Source: CAZONU01 sp965370045 (GTDB taxonomy: Bacteria; Planctomycetota; SZUA-567; JAKLDR01). From it: a stretch of 55,155 nt of DNA. Location of the stretch: NCBI GenBank assembly GCA_965370045.1, contig CBDUSI010000012.1:1-55155 (forward strand), given 5' to 3'. The position numbers were made by a program, and so were the translations under genes. Of the stretch, positions 9,044 to 16,791 are shown piece by piece. The notes beneath the pieces are model-generated. The model saw nothing but the letters and a program-made list of their open reading frames with translations. It made no database searches and was not told where the DNA came from. How positions within the stretch are numbered: the first letter of the stretch is position 1; each line of letters opens with the position of its first letter.

Positions 9044-12000
9044 TCAGCCGCCGACCACCACGGTGGCGATCTTGTGGAAGCGCCTGGAGCGAGCCAGGCT
9101 GACCACCCTGCGGGTCACCCGCTCGTTCTCGGTCCCCCAGCCGGTGATGATCGTGGCGTAGACCTTGGTGCGCACGCTGGCCCGGTTGCGGTTCGCGGCG
9201 TAGTAGTAGCTCCGTATCCGGTACGATCCCGCGCGGGCCCGCTTGATGACGTACATCTCCGGGCCGTACCCGGTGGTCACGTCCCGGGTGATGGCCCCGC
9301 CGATGCGGGTCCGCGGGCGCCGGTAGGAGCAAGTCTGTCCGCCGGGCTCGGTGACGTGCAGGTCGACGTCGGTGGCGTCGGTGTTCCAGCTGATGGAGAC
9401 CACCAGGTCCGCCTTGCCGATGCCGAACCTGTCGCCGAGGGCCGCCAGGCGGGCGGCGGCGAACGCCGGCGCGCTGGTCTTCAGCTTGCCCTTGGTGATG
9501 CCCCGGAGCAGGTGCAGGTAGTCCAGCGCGAGGATCTCCCGGAAGTTCCCGAAGCGCGGGTTCCAGTTTCCGTTCAGGGCCACCTCGAAGCAGGCCATGG
9601 CCAGGTCGGCGCGACCCAGCCCGGAGAGGCACAGGGCCATCGCCCGGTAGTTCTGGGGATTATCGGGCCGCGCCGCGGCGCGCTTGCGGAAGAGGTGATA
9701 GGCGTGGCCGCCGAAGCCCCAGCTCATGGCCGTGAAGCCCACGTCGCGGACCAGGACCCCGTCGCCGGGGCTGTGCTCCACCAGCGAGCTCAGCGCCCGC
9801 AGGGCGTCGGCCGCCCCGGAGGTCCGCAGGCGTCGCTGGGCCTCGGCGGAGGTCCGGTCGTAGTCGACTTTGCCACCCGCCAGCATGCTGGCGAAGCGGG
9901 ATGGGAGGCTGCTCTTGGGGACCGCTCCGCAAGCCAGCGGCTCCGTCTCGACGACGAAGGACTCCCGGGGCATGGCCTCCAGCGCCTTCCTGAGCTCCGG
10001 AGGCGTCTTGAACCCCACCCCGGCGGACTTCTCGAGCTTCCCGAGGGCCGCCAGGAACGCCGCCTTGGGATTGCCGATTTCCGCCGCAGCCCCGGCCAGC
10101 AAGCGGTCCAGGAGCCGGCCGGCCGGAGTGCTCTTGACCAGGGCGGCCCCTTCGGCCGGCTTGATGTTGAAGCGGCGATACTGCCACTCGCCCTCCAGCA
10201 TCAGCAGCGAGCAGGTGCGCCCGGTGACCCGGAAGTGGCAGGCATAAGCCTTGGACGCCCCCTCGCTGGCCGCGCCCAGGTCTTCGAGCTGTCCGACCGC
10301 CACCTGGCCGTAGGTCCGCGGGGCCAGGTCCGATGCTGTCCGCCGGGCGAACCTGGTCCTGACCGTCCTGCGCACCTTGTCACGGCTGAGGGTCAGGACG
10401 CACTCGGCGCCGGCGTCCGGCGTCCCGCGCCCCACCAGCACCAGGCGCTGCCCGGGGAATACGCTCTTCGGCCGACCGGCCAGCAGCAGATCGCTTCCGC
10501 CGGCGACGGTAATGTTCTCGATGCGCCAGGGGCGTGAGCGGTGGGCGCGGGCGGCGCGGGTCACTTCGTCCTCGCCGACCACCGAGAAGACCGCCCCGCC
10601 GGTCGCGCGGGCCAGGTGGTCGAGTGCCCGCCGGTCGGTGCCGGCCATGCCCGTCCGATAGGCGAAAAGCGCGCCGGGGCTCTTCGTTCCAAGCGCCCCG
10701 GACAGGGCGTAGAGGTCGTCCTGCCCCCAGGTGGCCGCGCCGTCGCTTAGCAGGAAAGTGTCCCGGTTGACGTCCGCGCCCTTGCCGGTCAGCCACTTGG
10801 GACGCGCCGCGGCGCGCAGCGCGGCGCGCATGTCGGTGGCGCCCTCCAGGGAAAGCCCGCCGGCGTGCGCCAGCAGCGCCTCGGTGTTCGCCGGGGTGTT
10901 GGTGGTCCAGCCAGAGCGCCACCAGTGCTGGGAGACATCGAAGAAGAGCACCGCGAAGCTCTTCACCGAGTCCCGGTTGCGGCCCAGGATGCTTTCCAGC
11001 AATTTGAGGTACACGTTGAACTTGTCGGGGTTGGAGCTCAGCGAGGTGTCCACCATGAAGATCGCGCGGTCCGGGCTTCCGGCCCGCTCCCCGGCGGGCA
11101 GTTCCGGGCGGAAGGCCGCAGCGAAGTATCCCCCGGTCTTGGGGTCTGAGCCGGTCAGCAGCGTCGCCCCCGGCTTGGCCAGCCGCACGGTGATGGTCCG
11201 GCACTTGGGGTTCGCGAAGCGGAAGTGCGAGCGGCCCAGCCACACGAAGGGGCTCATCTCCGGCTTCACGGTGACAGAGTCTCCGCGGGGGGCGGCCACG
11301 CTCAGGTCCACCACGCAGTTGGGCACCTTCCCGGGCAGGTCCAGCTTGTATTCCAGGTCCTTGCCCGCGGCGATCAGGTCCACGTCGTAGCCGATCACGA
11401 TGCGATGCACCTTCCTCGGAAAGATCGGAAAGACCCGCGCGCTGAAGATTCCCGCGCCGGACCACTCCATCAGCGCGGGGTCGACGCGCTGGTGCACCGT
11501 CGAGCGGTAGGCGAAGGCCGCCTTCTGGCGGGGGACCATCCGGGCCTCCTTGGGCCGGTTCCAGCTCTCGCGCCGCTGGTACATTATCTCGCGGGGCCGG
11601 AAGCCCGTGCCCTTGCGGGCCAGCTCTTCCCCGAGCACGCCGGCCTTGCCCGCGGCCACGTCGCTCGCCCGGTAGCTGGTGCTTCCGAAGGCCAGGAAGT
11701 ACGGCGAGGCGCCCTCCGGCAGGCGCAGCTTGAAGGTGCCCTCGTACTGCCGCCTGCGGTTGTTGTAGAAGTAGCAGTCCAGGAGCACCCGCGCGCGGAA
11801 GCCGTCGACCCGCACGGTGACCTGCATGGCCTTCAGCGGCAGCTCCTCTTTGTCGCCGATCATCAGGCGCGAGGTGTTGGGCCGCACCACCGAGCGCTTC
11901 CAGGTGGCGGTCTGCTTGCCCCGGGAGAGCGCGCCCTTCACCCAGGAGCTGGTGCGCAGCAGCGGAGCGCCGCGGGTTCTCATACCGGCGGTGGGGCCGC

Positions 12001-12169
12001 GCCGGGGGGTGCCCGCATGAACAGGCTCGCCCGGCAGCCTCCTGCTGCTGCTGGGTTTGCCGGCCTCGCGGCGTATCATGGCTTTGCTGCACCCTGCGAA
12101 GCCCAGCACGGTGATGAGAAGCAGCAGGTCCCCGAGGACCAGGACAACAGCCAGCTTTCGAGATTTCAT
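9044..12169 (-). CDS. large VIT/VWA lipoprotein with DUF2135-like C-terminus
   Basis: 1041 aa. The signal peptide ends in GFAGC (Cys27), a likely lipobox. A VIT-like region (about residues 105-300; YEGTFKLRLPEGASPYF) is followed by a VWA domain with an intact DxSxS metal site (MVDTSLSSN, about residue 373). A helical, TPR-like stretch comes at about 800-900 (NYRAMALCLSGLGRADLAMA), and a beta domain resembling DUF2135 ends the protein (SISWNTDATDVDLHVTEPGG). The ATG overlaps the stop of the cohesin-like gene by 4 bases (ATGA), so translation is coupled. It shares the PGEPVHAGTP linker with the lipoprotein gene downstream. Likely periplasmic or outer-membrane-bound; partner unknown. Confidence 0.85.
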   Translation of the reverse strand: MKSRKLAVVLVLGDLLLLITVLGFAGCSKAMIRREAGKPSSSRRLPGEPVHAGTPRRGPTAGMRTRGAPLLRTSSWVKGALSRGKQTATWKRSVVRPNTSRLMIGDKEELPLKAMQVTVRVDGFRARVLLDCYFYNNRRRQYEGTFKLRLPEGASPYFLAFGSTSYRASDVAAGKAGVLGEELARKGTGFRPREIMYQRRESWNRPKEARMVPRQKAAFAYRSTVHQRVDPALMEWSGAGIFSARVFPIFPRKVHRIVIGYDVDLIAAGKDLEYKLDLPGKVPNCVVDLSVAAPRGDSVTVKPEMSPFVWLGRSHFRFANPKCRTITVRLAKPGATLLTGSDPKTGGYFAAAFRPELPAGERAGSPDRAIFMVDTSLSSNPDKFNVYLKLLESILGRNRDSVKSFAVLFFDVSQHWWRSGWTTNTPANTEALLAHAGGLSLEGATDMRAALRAAARPKWLTGKGADVNRDTFLLSDGAATWGQDDLYALSGALGTKSPGALFAYRTGMAGTDRRALDHLARATGGAVFSVVGEDEVTRAARAHRSRPWRIENITVAGGSDLLLAGRPKSVFPGQRLVLVGRGTPDAGAECVLTLSRDKVRRTVRTRFARRTASDLAPRTYGQVAVGQLEDLGAASEGASKAYACHFRVTGRTCSLLMLEGEWQYRRFNIKPAEGAALVKSTPAGRLLDRLLAGAAAEIGNPKAAFLAALGKLEKSAGVGFKTPPELRKALEAMPRESFVVETEPLACGAVPKSSLPSRFASMLAGGKVDYDRTSAEAQRRLRTSGAADALRALSSLVEHSPGDGVLVRDVGFTAMSWGFGGHAYHLFRKRAAARPDNPQNYRAMALCLSGLGRADLAMACFEVALNGNWNPRFGNFREILALDYLHLLRGITKGKLKTSAPAFAAARLAALGDRFGIGKADLVVSISWNTDATDVDLHVTEPGGQTCSYRRPRTRIGGAITRDVTTGYGPEMYVIKRARAGSYRIRSYYYAANRNRASVRTKVYATIITGWGTENERVTRRVVSLARSRRFHKIATVVVGG

Positions 12170-12639
12170 TTCATCTTCTCCTTGCTTTCCCCCGCTTGCG
12201 CGACCTCGACCTTCGCCTCAATGTGCTCGCCGCCGGGCCGGGCGGCGACCATCAGCCTGGCGGTCAGCTCCGGCGCCCCCCCCCCCTCGACCCACAGGTG
12301 CAGGCGGGCCACGCGGTTGCGGCCCTCCGGGGCGTTCTCGTCGTCGGTGGTGAAGGCGGCGATCACGATCCGGCCGCCGGTCATGCCCGCCGGGTCGTAG
12401 TGCGGCGCGGCGCTGAAGGCCGCGGGCTCGCCGCCCTCCAGGCTGAGCACCTTCACGCGCGTCTGGTAGGTGATCTCCAACTGGTAGGCGGCCAGCTTCC
12501 TCTCGCCGCTGTCGACGTAGAGGTCCACGGCCACGAACCGGGGGGCGCCGGGGCCGGGGGCGGGGGCGGGCCGGGCCTTCCCGCCGGTGGGCGCGGCACA
12601 GAGCAGCAGCGCGGCGGCCAGCGCCAGGAGCCTACGCAT
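12166..12639 (-). CDS. secreted cohesin-like protein
   Basis: 157 aa. A signal peptide (MRRLLALAAALLLCAAPTGG) is followed by one beta domain with the cohesin pattern: a start like VAVDLYVDSGERKLAAYQLE, then VKVLSLEGGEPAAF, a glycine-rich strand (GGRIVIAAFTT) and ARLHLWVEG. Cohesins bind dockerins, and the gene directly upstream encodes a dockerin protein; the two overlap as ATGA. The family call rests on pattern only, because cohesins are divergent and no search was run. An alternative is an unclassified secreted beta-sandwich. The ATG at 12639 has AGGAAGGG close upstream. Confidence 0.6.
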   Translation of the reverse strand: MRRLLALAAALLLCAAPTGGKARPAPAPGPGAPRFVAVDLYVDSGERKLAAYQLEITYQTRVKVLSLEGGEPAAFSAAPHYDPAGMTGGRIVIAAFTTDDENAPEGRNRVARLHLWVEGGGAPELTARLMVAARPGGEHIEAKVEVAQAGESKEKMK

Positions 12640-13103
12640 CACGAGCCCTTCCTGGACACGGACACCGCCCTGCCGGCGAGGGCGTTCACGTCCCCGCGGT
12701 CCACCCGTCCGTCGCTGTTGAAGTCCCAGCCGGGGTCGGGCTGCTCGCCCGCCTCCATCCGCCGGGCCATCAGGTAGGCGTCGACGATGTCCACCGTCCC
12801 GCTGCCGTCGATGTCCCCGGGGCCCGCCCGGCGCGGGGCGTGGAGCCTCGTCGCCAGGGCCCAGATACCGGCGGCCAGGAGCAGCGCGGCGGCCGCCGTC
12901 CAGACCGGCCACAGCCGCCGACGGCGGCGGGCCAGCCGGCGGCGGACCTGCGCCGCGCGCTGGCCGATGACCGCCAGCACCGCGCGGTCGACTTCCTCCG
13001 GCGCCCGGGCCGCGGGCGGAGCGGTCGCCGCGCGCAGCTCGTCGCCCAGCAGGGCTTCGAGCTCGGCAAGCTCCCGGTCGTCGGGGACGTGGTCTTCGGC
13101 CAT
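12639..13103 (-). CDS. membrane-anchored dockerin protein, possible anti-sigma partner
   Basis: 154 aa. The first 75 residues are charged and probably cytoplasmic, ending in a very basic stretch (RRRLARRRRR). One membrane segment (about 76-98) follows, then a dockerin type I module: two calcium-loop repeats, DIDGSGTVDIVDAYLMARRM and DFNSDGRVDRGDVNALAG. In this layout the dockerin would sit outside the membrane and the N-terminus inside. It lies 71 bases after the ECF sigma gene, the usual place for an anti-sigma factor, but the N-terminus lacks the HxxxCxxC zinc motif. The ATG has GGAGG 7 bases upstream. The dockerin call is solid; the signalling role is inference. Confidence 0.8.
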   Translation of the reverse strand: MAEDHVPDDRELAELEALLGDELRAATAPPAARAPEEVDRAVLAVIGQRAAQVRRRLARRRRRLWPVWTAAAALLLAAGIWALATRLHAPRRAGPGDIDGSGTVDIVDAYLMARRMEAGEQPDPGWDFNSDGRVDRGDVNALAGRAVSVSRKGS

Positions 13104-13174
13104 CAGTTAGCCTCCAATGCTTTCAGTCGGCCAGCGTCCCGAAAGGTTCACGGATTCCGGCCGAGAAGCGTTCA

Positions 13175-13759
13175 TCAGCGGCTGAGGCGCTGGCGCAGCT
13201 CGGCCAAGGCCTTGTGCAGCCGTGACTTGACCGTGCCCAGCGGGACCGCCAGGCGCCCGGCGATTTCCTCCAGGCTCAGCCCGTCCGCGAAGCGCAGGAG
13301 GACGACGTCGCGCTGGTGCTCGGGGAGGCCGGCGATCAACTCGTCCAGGTCGCGCCGGGCGGCTTCCGTGCCGGGCGCCCCCGGCGCGGCCGGCTCGCCA
13401 CCGTCTTCCAGCGGTCGGGCCCGAGCGCGCCTTTCCCTGTGGCGAATCGAGAGGTTCCTGACCACCGGGTACAGGAAGGTCTTCATCTGGCAGCGCAGTT
13501 CAAAGCCGGGGAACTTGCCGAACAGGTAGAAGAAGACTTCCTGCAGGACGTCGTCGGCGTCCTCCTGATTGCCGGTGACCCGGCAGGCCAGGGAGCAGAC
13601 CCAGTCGCAGTAACGATAGTAGAGCGCCTCCATGGCGCCGGCGTCGCCCCGGTTGGCCGCGGCTACCAGCTCCCCGTCGGACTTCGGGCTACTGCGGTTC
13701 GCCTGACTGGTCAGGTGCTTTCTCCATAGATTGTTGCTCCCTTGCGTACAGCCATACAC
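13175..13759 (-). CDS. ECF-type RNA polymerase sigma factor
   Basis: 194 aa. Region 2 (AMEALYYRYCDWVCSLACRV, DADDVLQEVFFYLF, MKTFLYPVVRNLSIRHR) and region 4 (LPEHQRDVVLLRFADGLSLE, then EEIAGRLAVPLGTVKSRLH) are both clear. It heads an operon with the dockerin protein, the cohesin-like protein and two VIT/VWA lipoproteins. The GTG start at 13759 is the only in-frame start that keeps region 2 whole, but it has no Shine-Dalgarno sequence, so the N-terminus is uncertain. The regulon is unknown; self-regulation of this operon would be usual for the family. Confidence 0.9.
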   Translation of the reverse strand: MYGCTQGSNNLWRKHLTSQANRSSPKSDGELVAAANRGDAGAMEALYYRYCDWVCSLACRVTGNQEDADDVLQEVFFYLFGKFPGFELRCQMKTFLYPVVRNLSIRHRERRARARPLEDGGEPAAPGAPGTEAARRDLDELIAGLPEHQRDVVLLRFADGLSLEEIAGRLAVPLGTVKSRLHKALAELRQRLSR

Positions 13760-13890
13760 ATAAGGATAGCGGTTGCGTTCGGTCTTGGCAATGTCCTGTT
13801 CGCTTTGGGGCGGGCGGGGGCGGGAGCCTGTGAGCCACGCCCCCTCGCGACTTGCGGTCGTCTCTTGTGCGCGCGGCTTCGGCGGCGATA

Positions 13891-15336
13891 ATGAACCGCA
13901 CCGGGCCGGTCACAGTGGATGAAGGGAAGGTTCTCGTTTACAGACACGTCCTCTGCGTCTACCCCTACCGGGTGGACCTCAAGCGCGGGCGCTACTGGCC
14001 TCCGCTGGGCCTGGAGATCGTCGCCCGGGCGCTGGCCGCTCACTGCCGCGAGATCGAGGTGGTCGACCTGCGTCACCAGGCGGGCGTGGCCGCGGACTTC
14101 CTGCGGCCGGAAACCGACCTGGTCTGCCTGTCGGTCAACTGGCAGCGGGACATCGAATTCGTCCGCGAGCAGGTAGCCTCCATCCCCGCCGGGGTCTTCA
14201 CCGTGGTTGGCGGGCGGCACGCCACCGAGGACCCCGAGAAGTGGCTGCGGGAGTTCCCCAACATCGACGTCCTGGTGCGCGGTGACGGCGAGGAGACCGT
14301 CGAGGAGTTGGTCAGTGGCCGGCCCCTGGAGGACATCGCCGGCATCAGCTGGCGCCGCGACGGGGAGATCGTGCACAACCCCAATCGGGAATACGGACCG
14401 ATCCGCGACGAGCTCTTTCCCGACCGCAGCCTGCGCCGCTGCCGCTACTCGGTGGACTTCGAGGGAGCTGACACCGGCGTGGCCATCGACTCGCTGGCCG
14501 CCTCGCGGGGCTGCCCCTTCAACTGCAAGTTCTGCTCGTTCAACCTCAACCCCTGGGGCGAGAAGCGCCCCTACAGCGCCCGCTCGCCCGAGTCGGTGGT
14601 CGACGAGCTCGCCGAAATGGACGCCGACGTGGTGCTCTTCACCGACGACGTCTTCACCCACGACACCGAGCGGGTGGAGGCCATCTGCGAGCTGATCATG
14701 GAGCGCGGCATCAAGAAGCGCTACGTGGTCAACTCGCGCATCGAGATATCCCGGCGCATGGACGTGATCCGCAAGATGGAGCGGGCCGGTTTTTCCGCGC
14801 TGCTGCTGGGCGTGGAGTCGGCCCAGGACAAGACCCTGCGCGCCATGAACAAGGGCTTCGACACCGCCAAGGTAGAGGAGCACTTCCGCAAGCTGCGCCA
14901 CACCCGCATGATCCTGCACGGTTACTTCATCCTGGGGTGCGTCGGCGAGAGCGAGGCGGAGATGCTCCAGATCGCGCCCTTCGCCCGGCGGTTGGGCCTG
15001 GACACCCTGGGGCTCTCCCCGCTGCGGACCATGCCTCACGACGGCCTCAAGGAACTGGTCACCGGGACCCCCGGCTATCACATATCCTCCGGCGGCTTCG
15101 TTTACTCGGACGCGACGTCCCGCAAGCGGCTGGGGGATATACGCCGACTTGTCTGGCGCGGGTTCTACACACCGGGACACATGCTGGGCCTGGGTTGGAA
15201 GCTTCTGCGGGGCGGGATAATCACGCCCGGGCTGCTGGCCCGGCTGCTGGTGGCCGGGGCCCGCGGTGACTGGGCCCGGCGGAAGCGCAGGCGCGAGCGC
15301 CGCAACGCCCGCAAGGCGAAAGCCGCCTCCGAGTGA
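13891..15336 (+). CDS. B12-binding-type radical SAM protein
   Basis: About 481 aa from the ATG at 13891; TTG at 13852 and GTG at 13915 are alternatives, and none has a strong ribosome site. An N-terminal Rossmann-like domain of the cobalamin-binding type (about residues 10-130; VVGGRHATEDPEKWL) precedes a radical SAM domain with the cluster motif CxxxCxxC in SRGCPFNCKFCSFN. Later motifs (GVESAQDKTLRAMNKGF, GYFILGCVGES) are typical of this superfamily. The C-terminus is basic. Such enzymes often methylate or rearrange unactivated carbons. The usual B12-contact DxHxxG motif is not evident, so cobalamin binding is uncertain. It is transcribed toward the tRNA-Arg gene. Confidence 0.85.
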   Translation: MNRTGPVTVDEGKVLVYRHVLCVYPYRVDLKRGRYWPPLGLEIVARALAAHCREIEVVDLRHQAGVAADFLRPETDLVCLSVNWQRDIEFVREQVASIPAGVFTVVGGRHATEDPEKWLREFPNIDVLVRGDGEETVEELVSGRPLEDIAGISWRRDGEIVHNPNREYGPIRDELFPDRSLRRCRYSVDFEGADTGVAIDSLAASRGCPFNCKFCSFNLNPWGEKRPYSARSPESVVDELAEMDADVVLFTDDVFTHDTERVEAICELIMERGIKKRYVVNSRIEISRRMDVIRKMERAGFSALLLGVESAQDKTLRAMNKGFDTAKVEEHFRKLRHTRMILHGYFILGCVGESEAEMLQIAPFARRLGLDTLGLSPLRTMPHDGLKELVTGTPGYHISSGGFVYSDATSRKRLGDIRRLVWRGFYTPGHMLGLGWKLLRGGIITPGLLARLLVAGARGDWARRKRRRERRNARKAKAASE

Positions 15337-15502
15337 TCCGGGGCGGAGCTTATGAACAGGACGGGCTTTGAATTGCACGTGAAACTGCACGCCCGGCGCG
15401 TACAATGCGCGTTGTCCGGCACTCCTGACGCCCTTGGCGCGAAACCGGATCGCGGCCTGAGTCCCGGAGAAGTCGGCAAGTTGCGTCAAGAGGAGAGCAT
15501 GT

Positions 15503-15579
15503 GCCCCGATAGCTCAATTGGATAGAGCACCAGTTTCCGGAACTGGGGGCTGCAGGTTCAAGTCCTGCTCGGGGTACCA
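15503..15579 (+). tRNA. tRNA-Arg (anticodon CCG)
   Basis: 77 nt including an encoded CCA. The acceptor stem is GCCCCGA paired with TCGGGGT (first pair G-U). The D-arm is AGCTC/GAGC, the anticodon stem CCAGT/ACTGG with loop TTCCGGA (anticodon CCG at 15537-15539), and the T-arm is GCAGG TTCAAGT CCTGC. It reads the arginine codon CGG. The last part is repeated at 16666-16693, marking this tRNA as an integration site. Confidence 0.95.
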
Positions 15580-15581
15580 GC
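15554..15581 (+). repeat. left attachment-site-like repeat inside tRNA-Arg
   Basis: 28 bases from the T-arm to 2 bases past the CCA. They recur in the same orientation at 16666-16693 with 27 of 28 bases identical; the one difference is in the acceptor stem. Sequence on either side of the two copies differs, so the match has sharp ends, as expected for attL/attR. Confidence 0.8.
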
Positions 15582-15827
15582 GAATTTGAGCCGCAAGTTT
15601 CGGAGCCCTCGGAACTTGCGGGCGTTAGGCGTCGGATTAAGGAAGTTGCCGCGTACATCGAAGGTAAGAGGGCCAAGGGGCCATTGAGCCCAAAAGACAA
15701 GCGTCAACTCAAGGAAGTGATGCCAACCTTTAAGAAGTTGCTGCGGGACGTGAGCGACGTATGTACGCCAGCGGAGCGCGCCGAACTTGAAAATATCCTG
15801 GCGAAGATGGAGAACATGTTAGAGTAG
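15582..15827 (+). pseudogene. 5'-truncated small frame next to tRNA-Arg
   Basis: An open frame ending in TAG at 15825-15827 encodes a charged, helical peptide (for example DKRQLKEVMPTFKKLL and TPAERAELENILAKMENMLE). Going upstream it stays open into the tRNA gene without any ATG, GTG or TTG before 15684. The natural start is therefore missing, which fits a gene cut at the integration point. A short product from TTG 15684 or GTG 15717 is possible. No family recognised. Confidence 0.35.
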
Positions 15828-15864
15828 GTCGCGCATTAGTACGGCCACGAGTGGAGCACAGGTA

Positions 15865-16350
15865 ATGAGCAAGGTCTTCCGGGCGGGCAACCTAGTCCTG
15901 CTTGCTTTATCTCTCGGACTCATTGTGGTGAGCTTGATTCACTGTGTGAAGTTGGTGGCGGGGCCTGCGCCATTTCGTCAGCCATACTACATGGCAACAG
16001 AACTGCAGGATATCCGAGTCACTCACCAGCTTATTTGGTCCTTGTTTGGGACACCTCTGGGAGTGTTCTTGTTGTTGGTCGCGCTGCCACGAAAGCTGAT
16101 TACAACGCGCTGGACACTTGGCCTGGGGGGAGCAACGTTCATATTGTTCTATTGCCTTGCGAAGGTAGCTTGGCTCTTTCTGCGCTATGGTTTTGGTAGC
16201 GAGTATGAGCACGTAAACACAGAACAGGCATTGCATCTTTCGATTGTCTGTTCTTGGTCCCATATCTTACTCTTCGCTGGAATTGGTATTATTGTGAGTT
16301 CTGCGCTGCTTGCAAGCGGGGCGCTTGACTCACGAGAAGGGCCGAGGTGA
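15865..16350 (+). CDS. small multi-pass membrane protein of unknown function
   Basis: 161 aa with about four hydrophobic segments (around residues 8-32, 57-75, 86-107 and 130-152). The ATG is preceded by GGAG and AGG within 12 bases, so translation is likely. Codon use is much richer in A and T than in neighbouring genes, in keeping with transfer as part of the tRNA-flanked insert. No motif or family is recognised. It is the only intact gene of the insert that I can support. Confidence 0.6.
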   Translation: MSKVFRAGNLVLLALSLGLIVVSLIHCVKLVAGPAPFRQPYYMATELQDIRVTHQLIWSLFGTPLGVFLLLVALPRKLITTRWTLGLGGATFILFYCLAKVAWLFLRYGFGSEYEHVNTEQALHLSIVCSWSHILLFAGIGIIVSSALLASGALDSREGPR

Positions 16351-16665
16351 CCTCTTCACAGATATACTCGCCAAGAGGGGCATGGAAGTCGCCACGGCCA
16401 GCAACGGAGCCAAGGCCCAAGCTATCCCCATACTTCGCCCAAGAGATGATCTCCATCTACCGAAGGGGATTGGGAAGGGGCCAGCCGCAGACTCAGCCAG
16501 CCCCCTCCGCACCATATACGCACCACGGCGAGCGCTCCAAACTGTCCTGGAGGTGTCCGGGCGAGTCCAGGAGATGTCCCAAAGGCAAGACTCAACCCTT
16601 TCTGATGTCTAGCTTTGTGCTTGATTTGTCCCTGACCTGTCCGTAGTCTGTCCTCAAGCACAGGT
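16351..16665. other. non-coding right part of the insert
   Basis: About 315 bases between the membrane protein and the right repeat. Short frames exist here, but none has a ribosome site, family resemblance or coherent composition. I see no RNA gene, promoter or terminator. The 98 bases that follow the right repeat, up to the TPR lipoprotein gene, are also empty. Confidence 0.5.
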
Positions 16666-16693
16666 AGGTTCAAGTCCTGCTCGGGATACCAGC
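16666..16693 (+). repeat. right attachment-site-like repeat (displaced tRNA 3' end)
   Basis: Second copy of the tRNA-Arg 3' end (27 of 28 bases as in 15554-15581). No tRNA 5' half precedes it, so it is not a second tRNA gene. Its single change falls in the acceptor stem and would break a pair, as expected once the copy is free of selection. Confidence 0.8.
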
Positions 16694-16791
16694 ATTGTAT
16701 GTATGTCGTCAGTCGCCATCCCTGGCTACGGTTCGCTTAGAGTCGCTCACCGCTCCGGGCCGGCCCGCGCGACGGTCCCGGTTAGCGCGGG

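Larger units (their letters stand above)
15554..16693. mobile_element. small tRNA-flanked insertion, likely integrative element remnant
   Basis: A segment of about 1.1 kb lies between the 3' end of tRNA-Arg(CCG) and a displaced copy of that 3' end. This is the standard result of tyrosine-integrase insertion into a tRNA gene: the tRNA is rebuilt at one end and the old 3' end is pushed to the other. The insert is visibly less GC-rich than its flanks and carries a 5'-truncated frame and one small membrane protein gene. No integrase is present, so it is either a deletion remnant or a small satellite moved in trans. Confidence 0.65.

Noticed and set aside
13763..13791. Sigma70-like promoter (TTGCCA-17-TATCCT, minus strand) of the ECF sigma gene
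   Set aside because: The predicted transcription start would fall inside the only workable start codon region (13759), leaving no leader or ribosome site, so the match is probably chance.
13711..15489. Open frame of 592 codons antisense to the radical SAM gene
   Set aside because: The radical SAM gene has its cluster motif and family motifs; the antisense product is low in complexity and without recognisable domains.
16310..16612. 100-codon frame overlapping the end of the 161-aa membrane protein
   Set aside because: No ribosome site, overlaps a better gene, and composition is not protein-like.
16666..16693. Second tRNA gene
   Set aside because: Only the T-arm and acceptor 3' half are present; no 5' half precedes them, so it is the displaced att copy.
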